Shown here in pieces: positions 1 through 6,864 of a DNA stretch of 13,439 nt. The translations under genes were made by a program, and so were the position numbers. How positions within the stretch are numbered: position 1 is the first letter of the stretch; each line of letters begins with the position of its first letter. The notes below the pieces were generated by a model, which was given only the letters and a program-made list of their open reading frames with translations, ran no database searches and was not told the DNA's origin. The stretch is from Sphingobacteriia bacterium. Its GTDB lineage: Bacteria; Bacteroidota; Bacteroidia; Chitinophagales; Chitinophagaceae. The stretch is from contig REAV01000169.1 of assembly GCA_004294465.1 (NCBI GenBank), positions 1 to 13,439 of the forward strand, in the 5' to 3' direction.

Positions 1-714
1 CTTATCAATAGCAATGATTTTGAAGCGAATCCAAATACAACTGTTTTAGAATTTTTTCAGCAACAAACTTCGCTAAAAGATAAAGTGGCAGCATTCGGCG
101 CCTGGGACCCATTTAATCAAATACTAAACGAAAAAAGAGCTGGATTTCCAGTAATTGCAGCTTTTGAAAAAGCAAGTAAATATAATCCTACAGAGAAACA
201 AATACTGATTGATGAAATGCTATTGAATAGCTATAAACCCTGGGGCTATTCAGAATGTTTAGATGTTTTTATCCATTATGCTGCAATGAATTATTTGAAA
301 GAAAAAAAACCAAGTGTATTATATATTTCCTATGGAGAAACAGATGAATGGGCACATGCCGAAAAATATTCTTCTTACTTAAATGCAGCTCATCAAGTAG
401 ATGCATGGATCAAAGAAATCTGGGAATACATTCAACAAGATCCTTATTATAAAAATAAAACTGCTATATTAATAACCACAGATCATGGCCGCGGAGATGA
501 TATAAAACGTCAATGGGCAAGTCATGGAAAAACAATCAAAGGGGCAGATGAAATTTGGTTTGCCTTAATAGGTGCGGGTATTGAAAAAAAAGGTGAAGTA
601 AATAACCGCATGCAATTGTATCAAAATCAATTTGCTCAAACAATGGCCCATTTATTAGGCTACACATTTACGAGCAATCATCCAATTGGAGCAGTTCTTC
701 CTTATTCTCCATAA
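1..714 (+). CDS. Alkaline-phosphatase-superfamily hydrolase, 5' partial
   Basis: The reading frame is open from the first base of the window, so the gene begins outside it; 237 residues are visible. A GTG at 85 is only an internal Val. The visible part carries the C-terminal metal-site signatures of the alkaline phosphatase/phosphoglyceromutase/sulfatase superfamily: Asp115 and His119 in a YGETDEWAH motif, Asp161-His162 in TTDHG, and His175 in ASHGK (fragment numbering). In the family these ligate two metal ions used to cleave phosphate or sulfate esters. The half that should hold the nucleophilic Thr/Ser/Cys is missing, so phosphatase, phosphodiesterase and sulfatase activity cannot be told apart. 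An export signal, common in such Bacteroidota proteins, would also be outside. The next gene lies 83 bases downstream on the same strand and may or may not be co-transcribed. Confidence 0.85.
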   Translation, partial: LINSNDFEANPNTTVLEFFQQQTSLKDKVAAFGAWDPFNQILNEKRAGFPVIAAFEKASKYNPTEKQILIDEMLLNSYKPWGYSECLDVFIHYAAMNYLKEKKPSVLYISYGETDEWAHAEKYSSYLNAAHQVDAWIKEIWEYIQQDPYYKNKTAILITTDHGRGDDIKRQWASHGKTIKGADEIWFALIGAGIEKKGEVNNRMQLYQNQFAQTMAHLLGYTFTSNHPIGAVLPYSP

Positions 715-797
715 ATAAAAATATTCGTTTTAACAGATCCTTAATAAACATTGGACTGTCATTTGTTTCTTATAGTAGAATCAAATAAAACGTTTGA

Positions 798-1034
798 ATG
801 CAATCATACATGGACGACATACAAAGGATCTTGTATAAAAAATTAAATATTCATCCCAAATCGTTTACTACAAAAACAGATTTTAGAAATGGAATGGAAT
901 TAACAGACTGGGAGATCACCTATTTATTCAATGCAATTGAACAAAGCTTTCAAATTGTTATTTCAGATAAAGATGCGCACAAAATAAACAATGTACATCA
1001 ATTAGTAAATATGGTGAAAAAAGCAGCACGCTAA
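798..1034 (+). CDS. Acyl-carrier-protein-like protein lacking the phosphopantetheine serine
   Basis: This 78-residue protein has the length and helix pattern of an acyl carrier protein. Residues 37-51 (Asp-Trp-Glu ... Ala-Ile-Glu-Gln-Ser-Phe) align without gaps to the ACP segment that starts at its modified serine (Ser-Leu-Asp ... Ala-Leu-Glu-Glu-Glu-Phe). The following segment, with ISDKDAHKI then NNV, matches the ACP pattern IPDEEAEKI then TTV. At the serine position this protein has Asp37 in ELTDWE, so it should not accept 4'-phosphopantetheine and should not carry acyl chains in the usual way. It may be a structural or regulatory relative, or a partner for an acyltransferase or synthase. 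The start is taken at the first ATG; Met5 at 810 is an alternative. It ends one base before the convergent ald stop codon. The fold assignment comes from sequence pattern only. Confidence 0.75.
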   Translation: MQSYMDDIQRILYKKLNIHPKSFTTKTDFRNGMELTDWEITYLFNAIEQSFQIVISDKDAHKINNVHQLVNMVKKAAR

Positions 1035-1035
1035 A

Positions 1036-2250
1036 TTATCTTCGGCTGGCAATTAATAAATTCAAATCAGTGAACTTAAGATCAAATTTTTGGCTGATAT
1101 AAAAATCAGTTAATGATCCTTTGAATAAATATACCCCTTCACGAAGATTAAATTTATGCCAGATCATTTCATCCAATCCACCTTCATCACTTACCTCTAA
1201 AAGCAGGGGCATCAATACATTACTGATGGCCTGGCTTGCGGTGCGTGCAAATCCGCTTGGAATATTGGGAACACAATAATGAATCACATCGTGCTTAAGA
1301 TAAGTAGGTTCTTGATAATTGGTTAATTCGCTGGTTTCAAAACAGCCACCCCTATCAATCGCAACATCAATGATGATACTGCCTGGTCGCATTGCGGCTA
1401 CCATTTCTTCTGTAACAACAACCGGTGCCCTTCCCGATTCATTGCTCAACGCTCCAACTGCAACTTCACAGGTTTTCAATTGCTTTGATAAAATTCTCGG
1501 TTCTAATACACTGGTCCAAACACGTTGCCCCAAATTATTTTGCAATTGCTTTAATCGATATACATTATTATCAAAAACTTTTACAGAAGCGCCTAGGGCC
1601 AATGCATTTCTAGTTGCAAATTCTCCCACAATTCCTGCCCCTATAATAACAACTTTGGTTGGAGGTATTCCACTAATTCCACCTAAAAGAACTCCTTTAC
1701 CATCATTAAAACTGCTTAAATATTGACCCGCAATAAGCATCACAGCACTACCCGCAATTTCACTCATGCTTCGAACAATGGGATAAGTGCCACTATCATC
1801 TTTAAAATTTTCAAAACTTAGTGCAGTGATTCTTTTCTCCATCATTTTTTCGATATACTCTTTTTTCAGAGCAGACAAATGAATAGGAGAAATGATTGTT
1901 TGATTCAACTGCAACAAAGGCATGTCTTCTTCTACCGGTGGAGCACTTTTTACCAGGATGGGACATTTATGAACAGCTGCTCTATCGTAAACAATGGTAG
2001 CTCCTGCTTCTGCATAATCTTTGTCTTTATAATGGCTTCCTTCCCCTGCTTTGTGTTCAACGGTTACATTGTTTCCATTGGCCACTAATACACCAACAGC
2101 ATCAGGAGTTAAAGCAATTCTGTTTTCTTGAAAGGCGATTTCTTTTGGAATGCCAATATCGAGTTTAGCTCCTGGAATTTTAATGTCCAATACCTCTTCT
2201 AGTGTTTCATACAAAAGAGAGGGACTAATGCTTGGTTTGTTTGCTGCCAT
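1036..2250 (-). CDS. ald: Alanine dehydrogenase
   Basis: This enzyme is predicted to interconvert L-alanine and pyruvate plus ammonia with NAD in the cytoplasm. The 404 residues contain the AlaDH/PNT family blocks in order: GIPKEI with ENRIALTP (Arg44, substrate carboxylate), ILVKSAPP (Lys101), SPIHLS (His124, catalytic), the Rossmann loop GAGIVG (204-209), IIDVAIDRGGC (295-302, with the conserved acidic residues Asp295 and Asp299) and NIPSGFARTASQAISN (329-344). It is longer than the roughly 370-residue Bacillus-type enzymes. About 30 residues precede the first family block, and about 60 follow the last one, giving both an N-terminal and a C-terminal extension. The related transhydrogenase alpha N-terminal domain is an alternative family name, but no membrane or beta partner is seen. 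tsaE lies 57 bases upstream on the same strand, a pairing I recall from other Bacteroidota, so ald is probably read from the tsaE promoter. Confidence 0.88.
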   Translation of the reverse strand: MAANKPSISPSLLYETLEEVLDIKIPGAKLDIGIPKEIAFQENRIALTPDAVGVLVANGNNVTVEHKAGEGSHYKDKDYAEAGATIVYDRAAVHKCPILVKSAPPVEEDMPLLQLNQTIISPIHLSALKKEYIEKMMEKRITALSFENFKDDSGTYPIVRSMSEIAGSAVMLIAGQYLSSFNDGKGVLLGGISGIPPTKVVIIGAGIVGEFATRNALALGASVKVFDNNVYRLKQLQNNLGQRVWTSVLEPRILSKQLKTCEVAVGALSNESGRAPVVVTEEMVAAMRPGSIIIDVAIDRGGCFETSELTNYQEPTYLKHDVIHYCVPNIPSGFARTASQAISNVLMPLLLEVSDEGGLDEMIWHKFNLREGVYLFKGSLTDFYISQKFDLKFTDLNLLIASRR

Positions 2251-2296
2251 GTGATTTCTTAAAGGATGAAGTTAACGAAAACTCTTTAGTAAAATG

Positions 2297-2316
2297 GAAG
2301 CTTTACATTAAGCTTC
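2297..2316 (-). repeat. Inverted repeat over the tsaE stop codon
   Basis: GAAGCTT (2297-2303) and AAGCTTC (2310-2316) form a perfect 7-bp stem around a 6-base loop that contains part of the tsaE stop codon. It lies in the gap between tsaE and ald. On the minus strand no clear U-run follows, so it is a poor intrinsic terminator. It could lower read-through into ald or protect the upstream transcript end. Chance occurrence in AT-rich DNA cannot be excluded. Confidence 0.4.
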
Positions 2317-2730
2317 TGGAGTAAACGTATAAATTCTGCGGGTTTGCTCATTGAGTACCTCAATAGCAACATGAAACGTATTTGCAGGCAATAATGCTGG
2401 TGCTTTTTCGGGCCATTCTACAAAACAAATATCTCCACTTAGCAGTATTTCTTCTACTCCAGCATCTATCGCTTCTAATTCATTTTTTATTCTATACCAG
2501 TCCATATGATGAATCGGCCCATTATTTTCGCTTTGATATTCATTGATTATGGCAAATGTTGGACTGCTAATGGCTTCCTTTACTCCTATGGATTCACAAA
2601 GTGCATGGATGAAAGTAGTTTTACCAGAACCCATGCTTGCATGAAATGCCCAAACCCGGAAATGCTGCCCCTCTTTCCAGGTGGCCATTGCAACAGATTT
2701 GATTTGACTTAATTCAAAAATTGCATCCAT
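2308..2730 (-). CDS. tsaE: TsaE, ATPase subunit of the tRNA t6A37 threonylcarbamoyl complex
   Basis: TsaE is the P-loop ATPase that works with TsaB and TsaD to transfer threonylcarbamoyl to A37 of ANN-decoding tRNAs, a cytoplasmic and normally essential modification. The 140 residues match the family's usual length of about 140-160. Visible motifs are Walker A GSGKTTF (34-40), SPTFAIINEY (56-65, the switch-like threonine segment), HMDWYR (75-80, corresponding to the family H-x-D-x-YR) and FVEWPE (103-108). A perfect minus-strand TAnnTTTG box ends only 5 bases before the ATG, so the message may be nearly leaderless, or a downstream start might be used; Met15 would leave a short N terminus. The gene diverges from the metal ATPase and precedes ald on the same strand. 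TsaB and TsaD are not in the window. Confidence 0.9.
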   Translation of the reverse strand: MDAIFELSQIKSVAMATWKEGQHFRVWAFHASMGSGKTTFIHALCESIGVKEAISSPTFAIINEYQSENNGPIHHMDWYRIKNELEAIDAGVEEILLSGDICFVEWPEKAPALLPANTFHVAIEVLNEQTRRIYTFTPEA

Positions 2731-2734
2731 GAGG

Positions 2735-2742
2735 CAAAGATA
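2735..2742 (-). promoter_or_regulatory. Putative -7 promoter element for tsaE-ald
   Basis: Read on the minus strand this is TATCTTTG, a perfect match to the Bacteroidota -7 consensus TAnnTTTG. No clear -33 TTTG is seen about 19 bases upstream. The box ends 5 bases before the tsaE ATG, which implies a transcript with almost no leader. Confidence 0.5.
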
Positions 2743-2799
2743 ATCCTCGAACGGTTAATATTATCCTTATCTCGAAAATGAAAGGGCGGCGCAGTTTCG

Positions 2800-2807
2800 T
2801 AATTTTG
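2800..2807 (+). promoter_or_regulatory. Putative -7 promoter element for the metal ATPase-recQ pair
   Basis: TAATTTTG matches the Bacteroidota -7 consensus TAnnTTTG exactly and ends 20 bases before the ATG of the P-type ATPase, a normal leader length. A -33 box is not obvious. No clear operator palindrome for a metal-responsive regulator is visible nearby. Confidence 0.5.
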
Positions 2808-2827
2808 TAAGGATCGAAAGGAATACT

Positions 2828-4951
2828 ATGGAAAAAGTGAATTGGAAAGTAAGTGGAATGAGCTGCACTAACTGTGCGCTGACAATAGACAAATATTTAC
2901 AAGGAAAAGGCATGCAAGACGTCCGAGTAAATTTTTTGGGAGGCGAAGTGAGTTTTCAATTACCGGAAGGAATAAATAAAGCCAAGATACAAGAAGGAAT
3001 AGACGGTCTAGGTTATGTCGTGAAAAATGGAGAGACCGGGAATTCAAAAAAACCATTTTTTAGTACGCACTTACAAAGATTTACATTTTGTGCTGTTTTT
3101 ACTTTTCCTTTAATGCTGCACATGATCCCTGGATTGCATATTCATTTTTTAATGAATCCTTATTTACAAATAGCCCTAACAGTTCCTGTGTTTATTGTTG
3201 GAATGGATTTTTTTGGGAGAAGCGCAATGCATAGTCTATTGAAAGGCATTCCCAATATGAATGTTCTCATTGCAATAGGAGCAATTGCTTCTTTTGTGTA
3301 TAGCTTATATGGAACTTTTACGAATCAGGCAGCAGAGTATCTTTTTTACGAGACAACAGCAACCATCATTACGTTGGTATTCTTAGGGAATTGGCTAGAA
3401 GACAAGTCTGTAGAAACGACTCAATCCGCATTAAGAAAATTAGTAAGTGCCCAACAATCGATGGCAAATATGATTGCTTATGACGATCAGCACCAGGAAC
3501 ATATTTTTCCTGTTGAAAGCAATACATTGAAAGTAGGAGATTTGATTTTAATTAAAAGCGGAGAAGCTGTCCCAATGGATTGTAAAATATTATCCGGAGA
3601 AATTAGCGTGGATGAATCGATTGTTACTGGAGAGTTTATTCCGGTGGACAAAAAAAGCAAAGACCTTTTGATTGGTGGAAGTATTGTTGTAAATGGCTCT
3701 GTTAAAGCATATGTGACTGCAGTTGGCGAAGACAGTATTCTGGGAAATATTTTACAATTGGTTAAAAATGCTCAAACCGAAAAACCACCCGTTCAACAAT
3801 TAGCTGATAAAATAAGTGCCGTATTTGTTCCTGTGGTAATTGGCATTGCATTACTTACCATCGTTTTAAACTATACCATAGCTGATCAAACATTTACGAG
3901 TAGCTTAATGCGTGCAATTGCTGTATTAGTAATTGCTTGCCCCTGTGCAATGGGATTAGCTACTCCTGCTGCTATTGCAGTGGGTTTAGGCAGGGCTGCA
4001 AGAAATGGAGTGCTTTTTAAAAACACCAAGAGTTTGGAACTTTTTAAAGATATTCAACAAGTTGTTTTTGATAAAACAGGAACGCTAACTACCGGCAAAT
4101 TTATAATTCAACAAATTGAGTTATCCGATGAAGGCAAAAAATATGGCCTTGAAGAAGTAAAAAAGATTGCCTATTCATTGGAAAAATATTCCAATCATCC
4201 ATTGGCAAAAACAATTACAAAAGAATGGAAAACAAGCAATGAACTCCGTTTTACAAAAATAGAAGAGCAGAAAGGATATGGGATGAAAGCAGTAGATAAA
4301 GATGGCAATGAATATACTGCCGGATCATATCAAACTGCTATGCAATTAACCAAAGACCATAGCCACAATATTTATATTATTAAAAACAATGCCTTGCTAG
4401 GATGGATCGATCTATCTGATGAAATAAGACCTGAGGCATTTGCTGTAATGCAATACCTCCAAAAAAGAAATATTCAAACGATTTTGTTAAGTGGAGATAA
4501 ACAAGCTTCCTGTGATTTAATTGCCCAGCAATTAAAAATCAATCAGGTTTTTGCAGAACAAACACCTGCACAAAAATTAGAAAAAATAGAATCACTTACT
4601 GCCAATAAACCTACAGTAATGGTAGGAGATGGTATCAATGATGCTCCTGCACTGGCTAAAGCAACTGTAGGCATATCATTGAGTGAGGCATCACAAATTG
4701 CCGTACAAAGTGCAGAAGTGGTTTTAATGAGCAATGGTATAAAGCATCTTCCATTGGCTTTAGGGCTTGGCAAACATACTTTTTTAACCATACAACAAAA
4801 TCTTTTTTGGGCATTGTTGTATAATGTTGCAGCCATTCCTATAGCTGCATTGGGCTTTTTAAGCCCTAGTTTTAGCGCGCTTGCAATGGGAATTAGCGAT
4901 GTTGTATTGGCCATCAATTCTGTAAGGCTTAATTTTAAGAAAGTCGTTTAA
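2828..4951 (+). CDS. copA: Heavy-metal P1B-type ATPase, probably copper(I) exporter
   Basis: This inner-membrane pump should use ATP to export a soft metal ion, most likely Cu(I). Domains in order: one N-terminal HMA domain with GMSCTNC (Cys13, Cys16); membrane helices from about residue 83, with an HMIPGLH motif (98-104) typical of copper pumps; the actuator loop with TGE (267-269); the transport-site CPC (371-373) in the IACPCAMGLATP helix; the phosphorylated Asp415 in DKTGTLT; the nucleotide-domain His457-Pro458; GDGINDAP (600-607); and C-terminal helices with Tyr665-Asn666. YN supports the Cu(I) subgroup, but the last helix reads MGISD (687-691) instead of the usual MxxSS, so metal specificity is less certain. 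The 707-residue length suits a single-HMA pump. recQ follows after 6 bases. No copper chaperone or CueR-like regulator is adjacent. Confidence 0.9.
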   Translation: MEKVNWKVSGMSCTNCALTIDKYLQGKGMQDVRVNFLGGEVSFQLPEGINKAKIQEGIDGLGYVVKNGETGNSKKPFFSTHLQRFTFCAVFTFPLMLHMIPGLHIHFLMNPYLQIALTVPVFIVGMDFFGRSAMHSLLKGIPNMNVLIAIGAIASFVYSLYGTFTNQAAEYLFYETTATIITLVFLGNWLEDKSVETTQSALRKLVSAQQSMANMIAYDDQHQEHIFPVESNTLKVGDLILIKSGEAVPMDCKILSGEISVDESIVTGEFIPVDKKSKDLLIGGSIVVNGSVKAYVTAVGEDSILGNILQLVKNAQTEKPPVQQLADKISAVFVPVVIGIALLTIVLNYTIADQTFTSSLMRAIAVLVIACPCAMGLATPAAIAVGLGRAARNGVLFKNTKSLELFKDIQQVVFDKTGTLTTGKFIIQQIELSDEGKKYGLEEVKKIAYSLEKYSNHPLAKTITKEWKTSNELRFTKIEEQKGYGMKAVDKDGNEYTAGSYQTAMQLTKDHSHNIYIIKNNALLGWIDLSDEIRPEAFAVMQYLQKRNIQTILLSGDKQASCDLIAQQLKINQVFAEQTPAQKLEKIESLTANKPTVMVGDGINDAPALAKATVGISLSEASQIAVQSAEVVLMSNGIKHLPLALGLGKHTFLTIQQNLFWALLYNVAAIPIAALGFLSPSFSALAMGISDVVLAINSVRLNFKKVV

Positions 4952-4957
4952 TACCAT

Positions 4958-6862
4958 TTGAGCCAAGCAACAGACATATTAAAGCAATATTGGAAGTATT
5001 CCCATTTTAGGCCATTACAGGAAGAAATCATTCAATCTGTTGTGGCAGGGAATGATACCTTGGCCTTATTACCTACTGGAGGTGGAAAATCAATTTGCTT
5101 TCAGATTCCTGGTTTAATGCTTGATGGATTATGCCTGGTAATAAGTCCATTGATCGCATTAATGAGAGACCAAGTTGATAATCTAAATAGTAAAGGAATT
5201 CCCGCGGCGGCATTACACAGTGGCTTAACTTTTTATGAAGTTAAAAATGTGTTGAAAGATGCCGCAGATGGAGTGTATAAATTTTTATATTGTTCTCCGG
5301 AGAGATTAGAAAGCAAACTCTTTATTGATTTTATTCCGGTCTTACCAATTGGTTTATTGGTGATTGATGAAGCACATTGCATTTCGCAATGGGGATATGA
5401 TTTTAGGCCACCTTATTTAAGAATTGCGTCTACCAGAAAACAATTAGGGAAAATCCCTTTGATTGCGGTTACTGCATCTGCAACTCCAAGGGTACAAAAA
5501 GATATAATTAAGCAATTAGGACTAAAAGAAACTGCAGTATTTGGTCAATCTTTCGAAAGACCTAATTTGTCCTATAGTAGTTTTTTAGTAGAAAGTAAAA
5601 TCAATAAAATACTCGACATTCTACAAAAAGTACAAGGCAGTAGTATCATTTATTGCAATAACAGAAAACAAACAAAGAAAATTGCAGAGGCTTTGATAAT
5701 GCAAGGAATTGCAGCTGATTTTTATCATGCGGGCTTAGGGCAGCCTATCAGAGAAATGAAGCAACAGGCATGGTTGAATAATAAAATCCGTACGATGGTT
5801 TGCACCAATGCATTTGGAATGGGAATAGACAAACCAGATGTACGAGTAGTTATTCATCATGATATTACTGAATGTTTAGAAAATTATTACCAGGAAGCGG
5901 GCAGGGCTGGCAGAGACGGAAAAAGAGCATATGCTGTTTTATTGTATCAGAAAAAAGATACCATAGAATTGATGACCAATACACAGAAAAAATTTCCAAC
6001 TATTAAAGTAATCAAGCAAGTGTATCAAGCAATTGCTGATTATTTACAAATACCTGTAGGAAGTGGAGAAGGCATGTATTACAATTTTGATTTAGCCAGT
6101 TTTACAAAAAACTTTAAGCTTGACTTGCTTTTAGTGATCAATGTTTTAAAGGTATTAGAACAGGAAGACCATATTCAATTTTCTGAAAACATTTTTTTAC
6201 CCACCCAAATTTCATTTACAGTAGACAAGTCCGACCTGGATTTATTTGAAAACCAACATCCAAAATTAGAACCAGTCATCAAAGCCTTATTAAGAACATA
6301 TGAAGGCATTTTTGACAATCGGGTCTCGGTGTATGAACAGCAGTTAGCAAAAACAGTCAATTGTACAATAGAAGAAATCAATCATTCATTAAAGCAGTTA
6401 AGCACTCATGGCATTATAGAATATATGCCCAAAAAAGAGAGTCCACAGATACAGTTTTTACTCAACAGAGCGCCAGCAGCTTATTTGGTCATCCACCAAG
6501 ATGCATATTTAGAAAGGAAAAAATTATACCAAGAAAGAATTCAAACAATTATTGATTATACCAGTGAATATACCGATTGCAGAAGCAAATTCATCGCAGA
6601 ATATTTCGGAGATAATGCCAGTAAAGATTGTGGAATTTGTGATAACTGTTTAAAAGCAAAAAAGAAAAAAATAGGAGCTGCCGACTTTGCATTCATTGAA
6701 AATGAAATTAAAAGAAGTGTGGCTAATCCAATTCAATTAAATACATTTCTCGAGTCATTTCAACAATACAATAAAGAGCAAATATGGACCGTACTCGATT
6801 TTCTTCAGTCTGAAGAGAAAATTCATATTTCTGAATCAAAAGTAATCACCTGGCTGAATTAA
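4958..6862 (+). CDS. recQ: RecQ-family ATP-dependent DNA helicase
   Basis: RecQ unwinds DNA 3' to 5' in recombination and repair of stalled forks. The start is a TTG: an in-frame stop codon lies 9 bases before it (the copA stop), so no upstream start is possible, and the expected N terminus with the FRPLQEE Q-motif (17-23) begins right after. Visible motifs are Walker A PTGGGKS (39-45), DEAH (137-140) in VIDEAHCISQWGYDFRP, TASATP (172-177), and motif VI QEAGRAGRDG (312-321). Four cysteines (541, 558, 561, 564) form the zinc-binding site in CRSKFIAEYF...CGICDNC. Between the helicase core and this zinc site lie about 190 residues, against about 35-40 in E. coli RecQ, and part of this looks winged-helix-like. 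No clear HRDC domain is seen, only a 70-residue tail. The 634-residue length fits the shorter RecQ type common in Bacteroidota. Probably translated by coupling from copA. Confidence 0.92.
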   Translation: MSQATDILKQYWKYSHFRPLQEEIIQSVVAGNDTLALLPTGGGKSICFQIPGLMLDGLCLVISPLIALMRDQVDNLNSKGIPAAALHSGLTFYEVKNVLKDAADGVYKFLYCSPERLESKLFIDFIPVLPIGLLVIDEAHCISQWGYDFRPPYLRIASTRKQLGKIPLIAVTASATPRVQKDIIKQLGLKETAVFGQSFERPNLSYSSFLVESKINKILDILQKVQGSSIIYCNNRKQTKKIAEALIMQGIAADFYHAGLGQPIREMKQQAWLNNKIRTMVCTNAFGMGIDKPDVRVVIHHDITECLENYYQEAGRAGRDGKRAYAVLLYQKKDTIELMTNTQKKFPTIKVIKQVYQAIADYLQIPVGSGEGMYYNFDLASFTKNFKLDLLLVINVLKVLEQEDHIQFSENIFLPTQISFTVDKSDLDLFENQHPKLEPVIKALLRTYEGIFDNRVSVYEQQLAKTVNCTIEEINHSLKQLSTHGIIEYMPKKESPQIQFLLNRAPAAYLVIHQDAYLERKKLYQERIQTIIDYTSEYTDCRSKFIAEYFGDNASKDCGICDNCLKAKKKKIGAADFAFIENEIKRSVANPIQLNTFLESFQQYNKEQIWTVLDFLQSEEKIHISESKVITWLN

Positions 6863-6864
6863 GC

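Noticed and set aside
1319..1726. Plus-strand open frame of 135 codons inside ald
   Set aside because: It is an antisense shadow of a gene with strong family motifs, and its own protein has no recognisable features.
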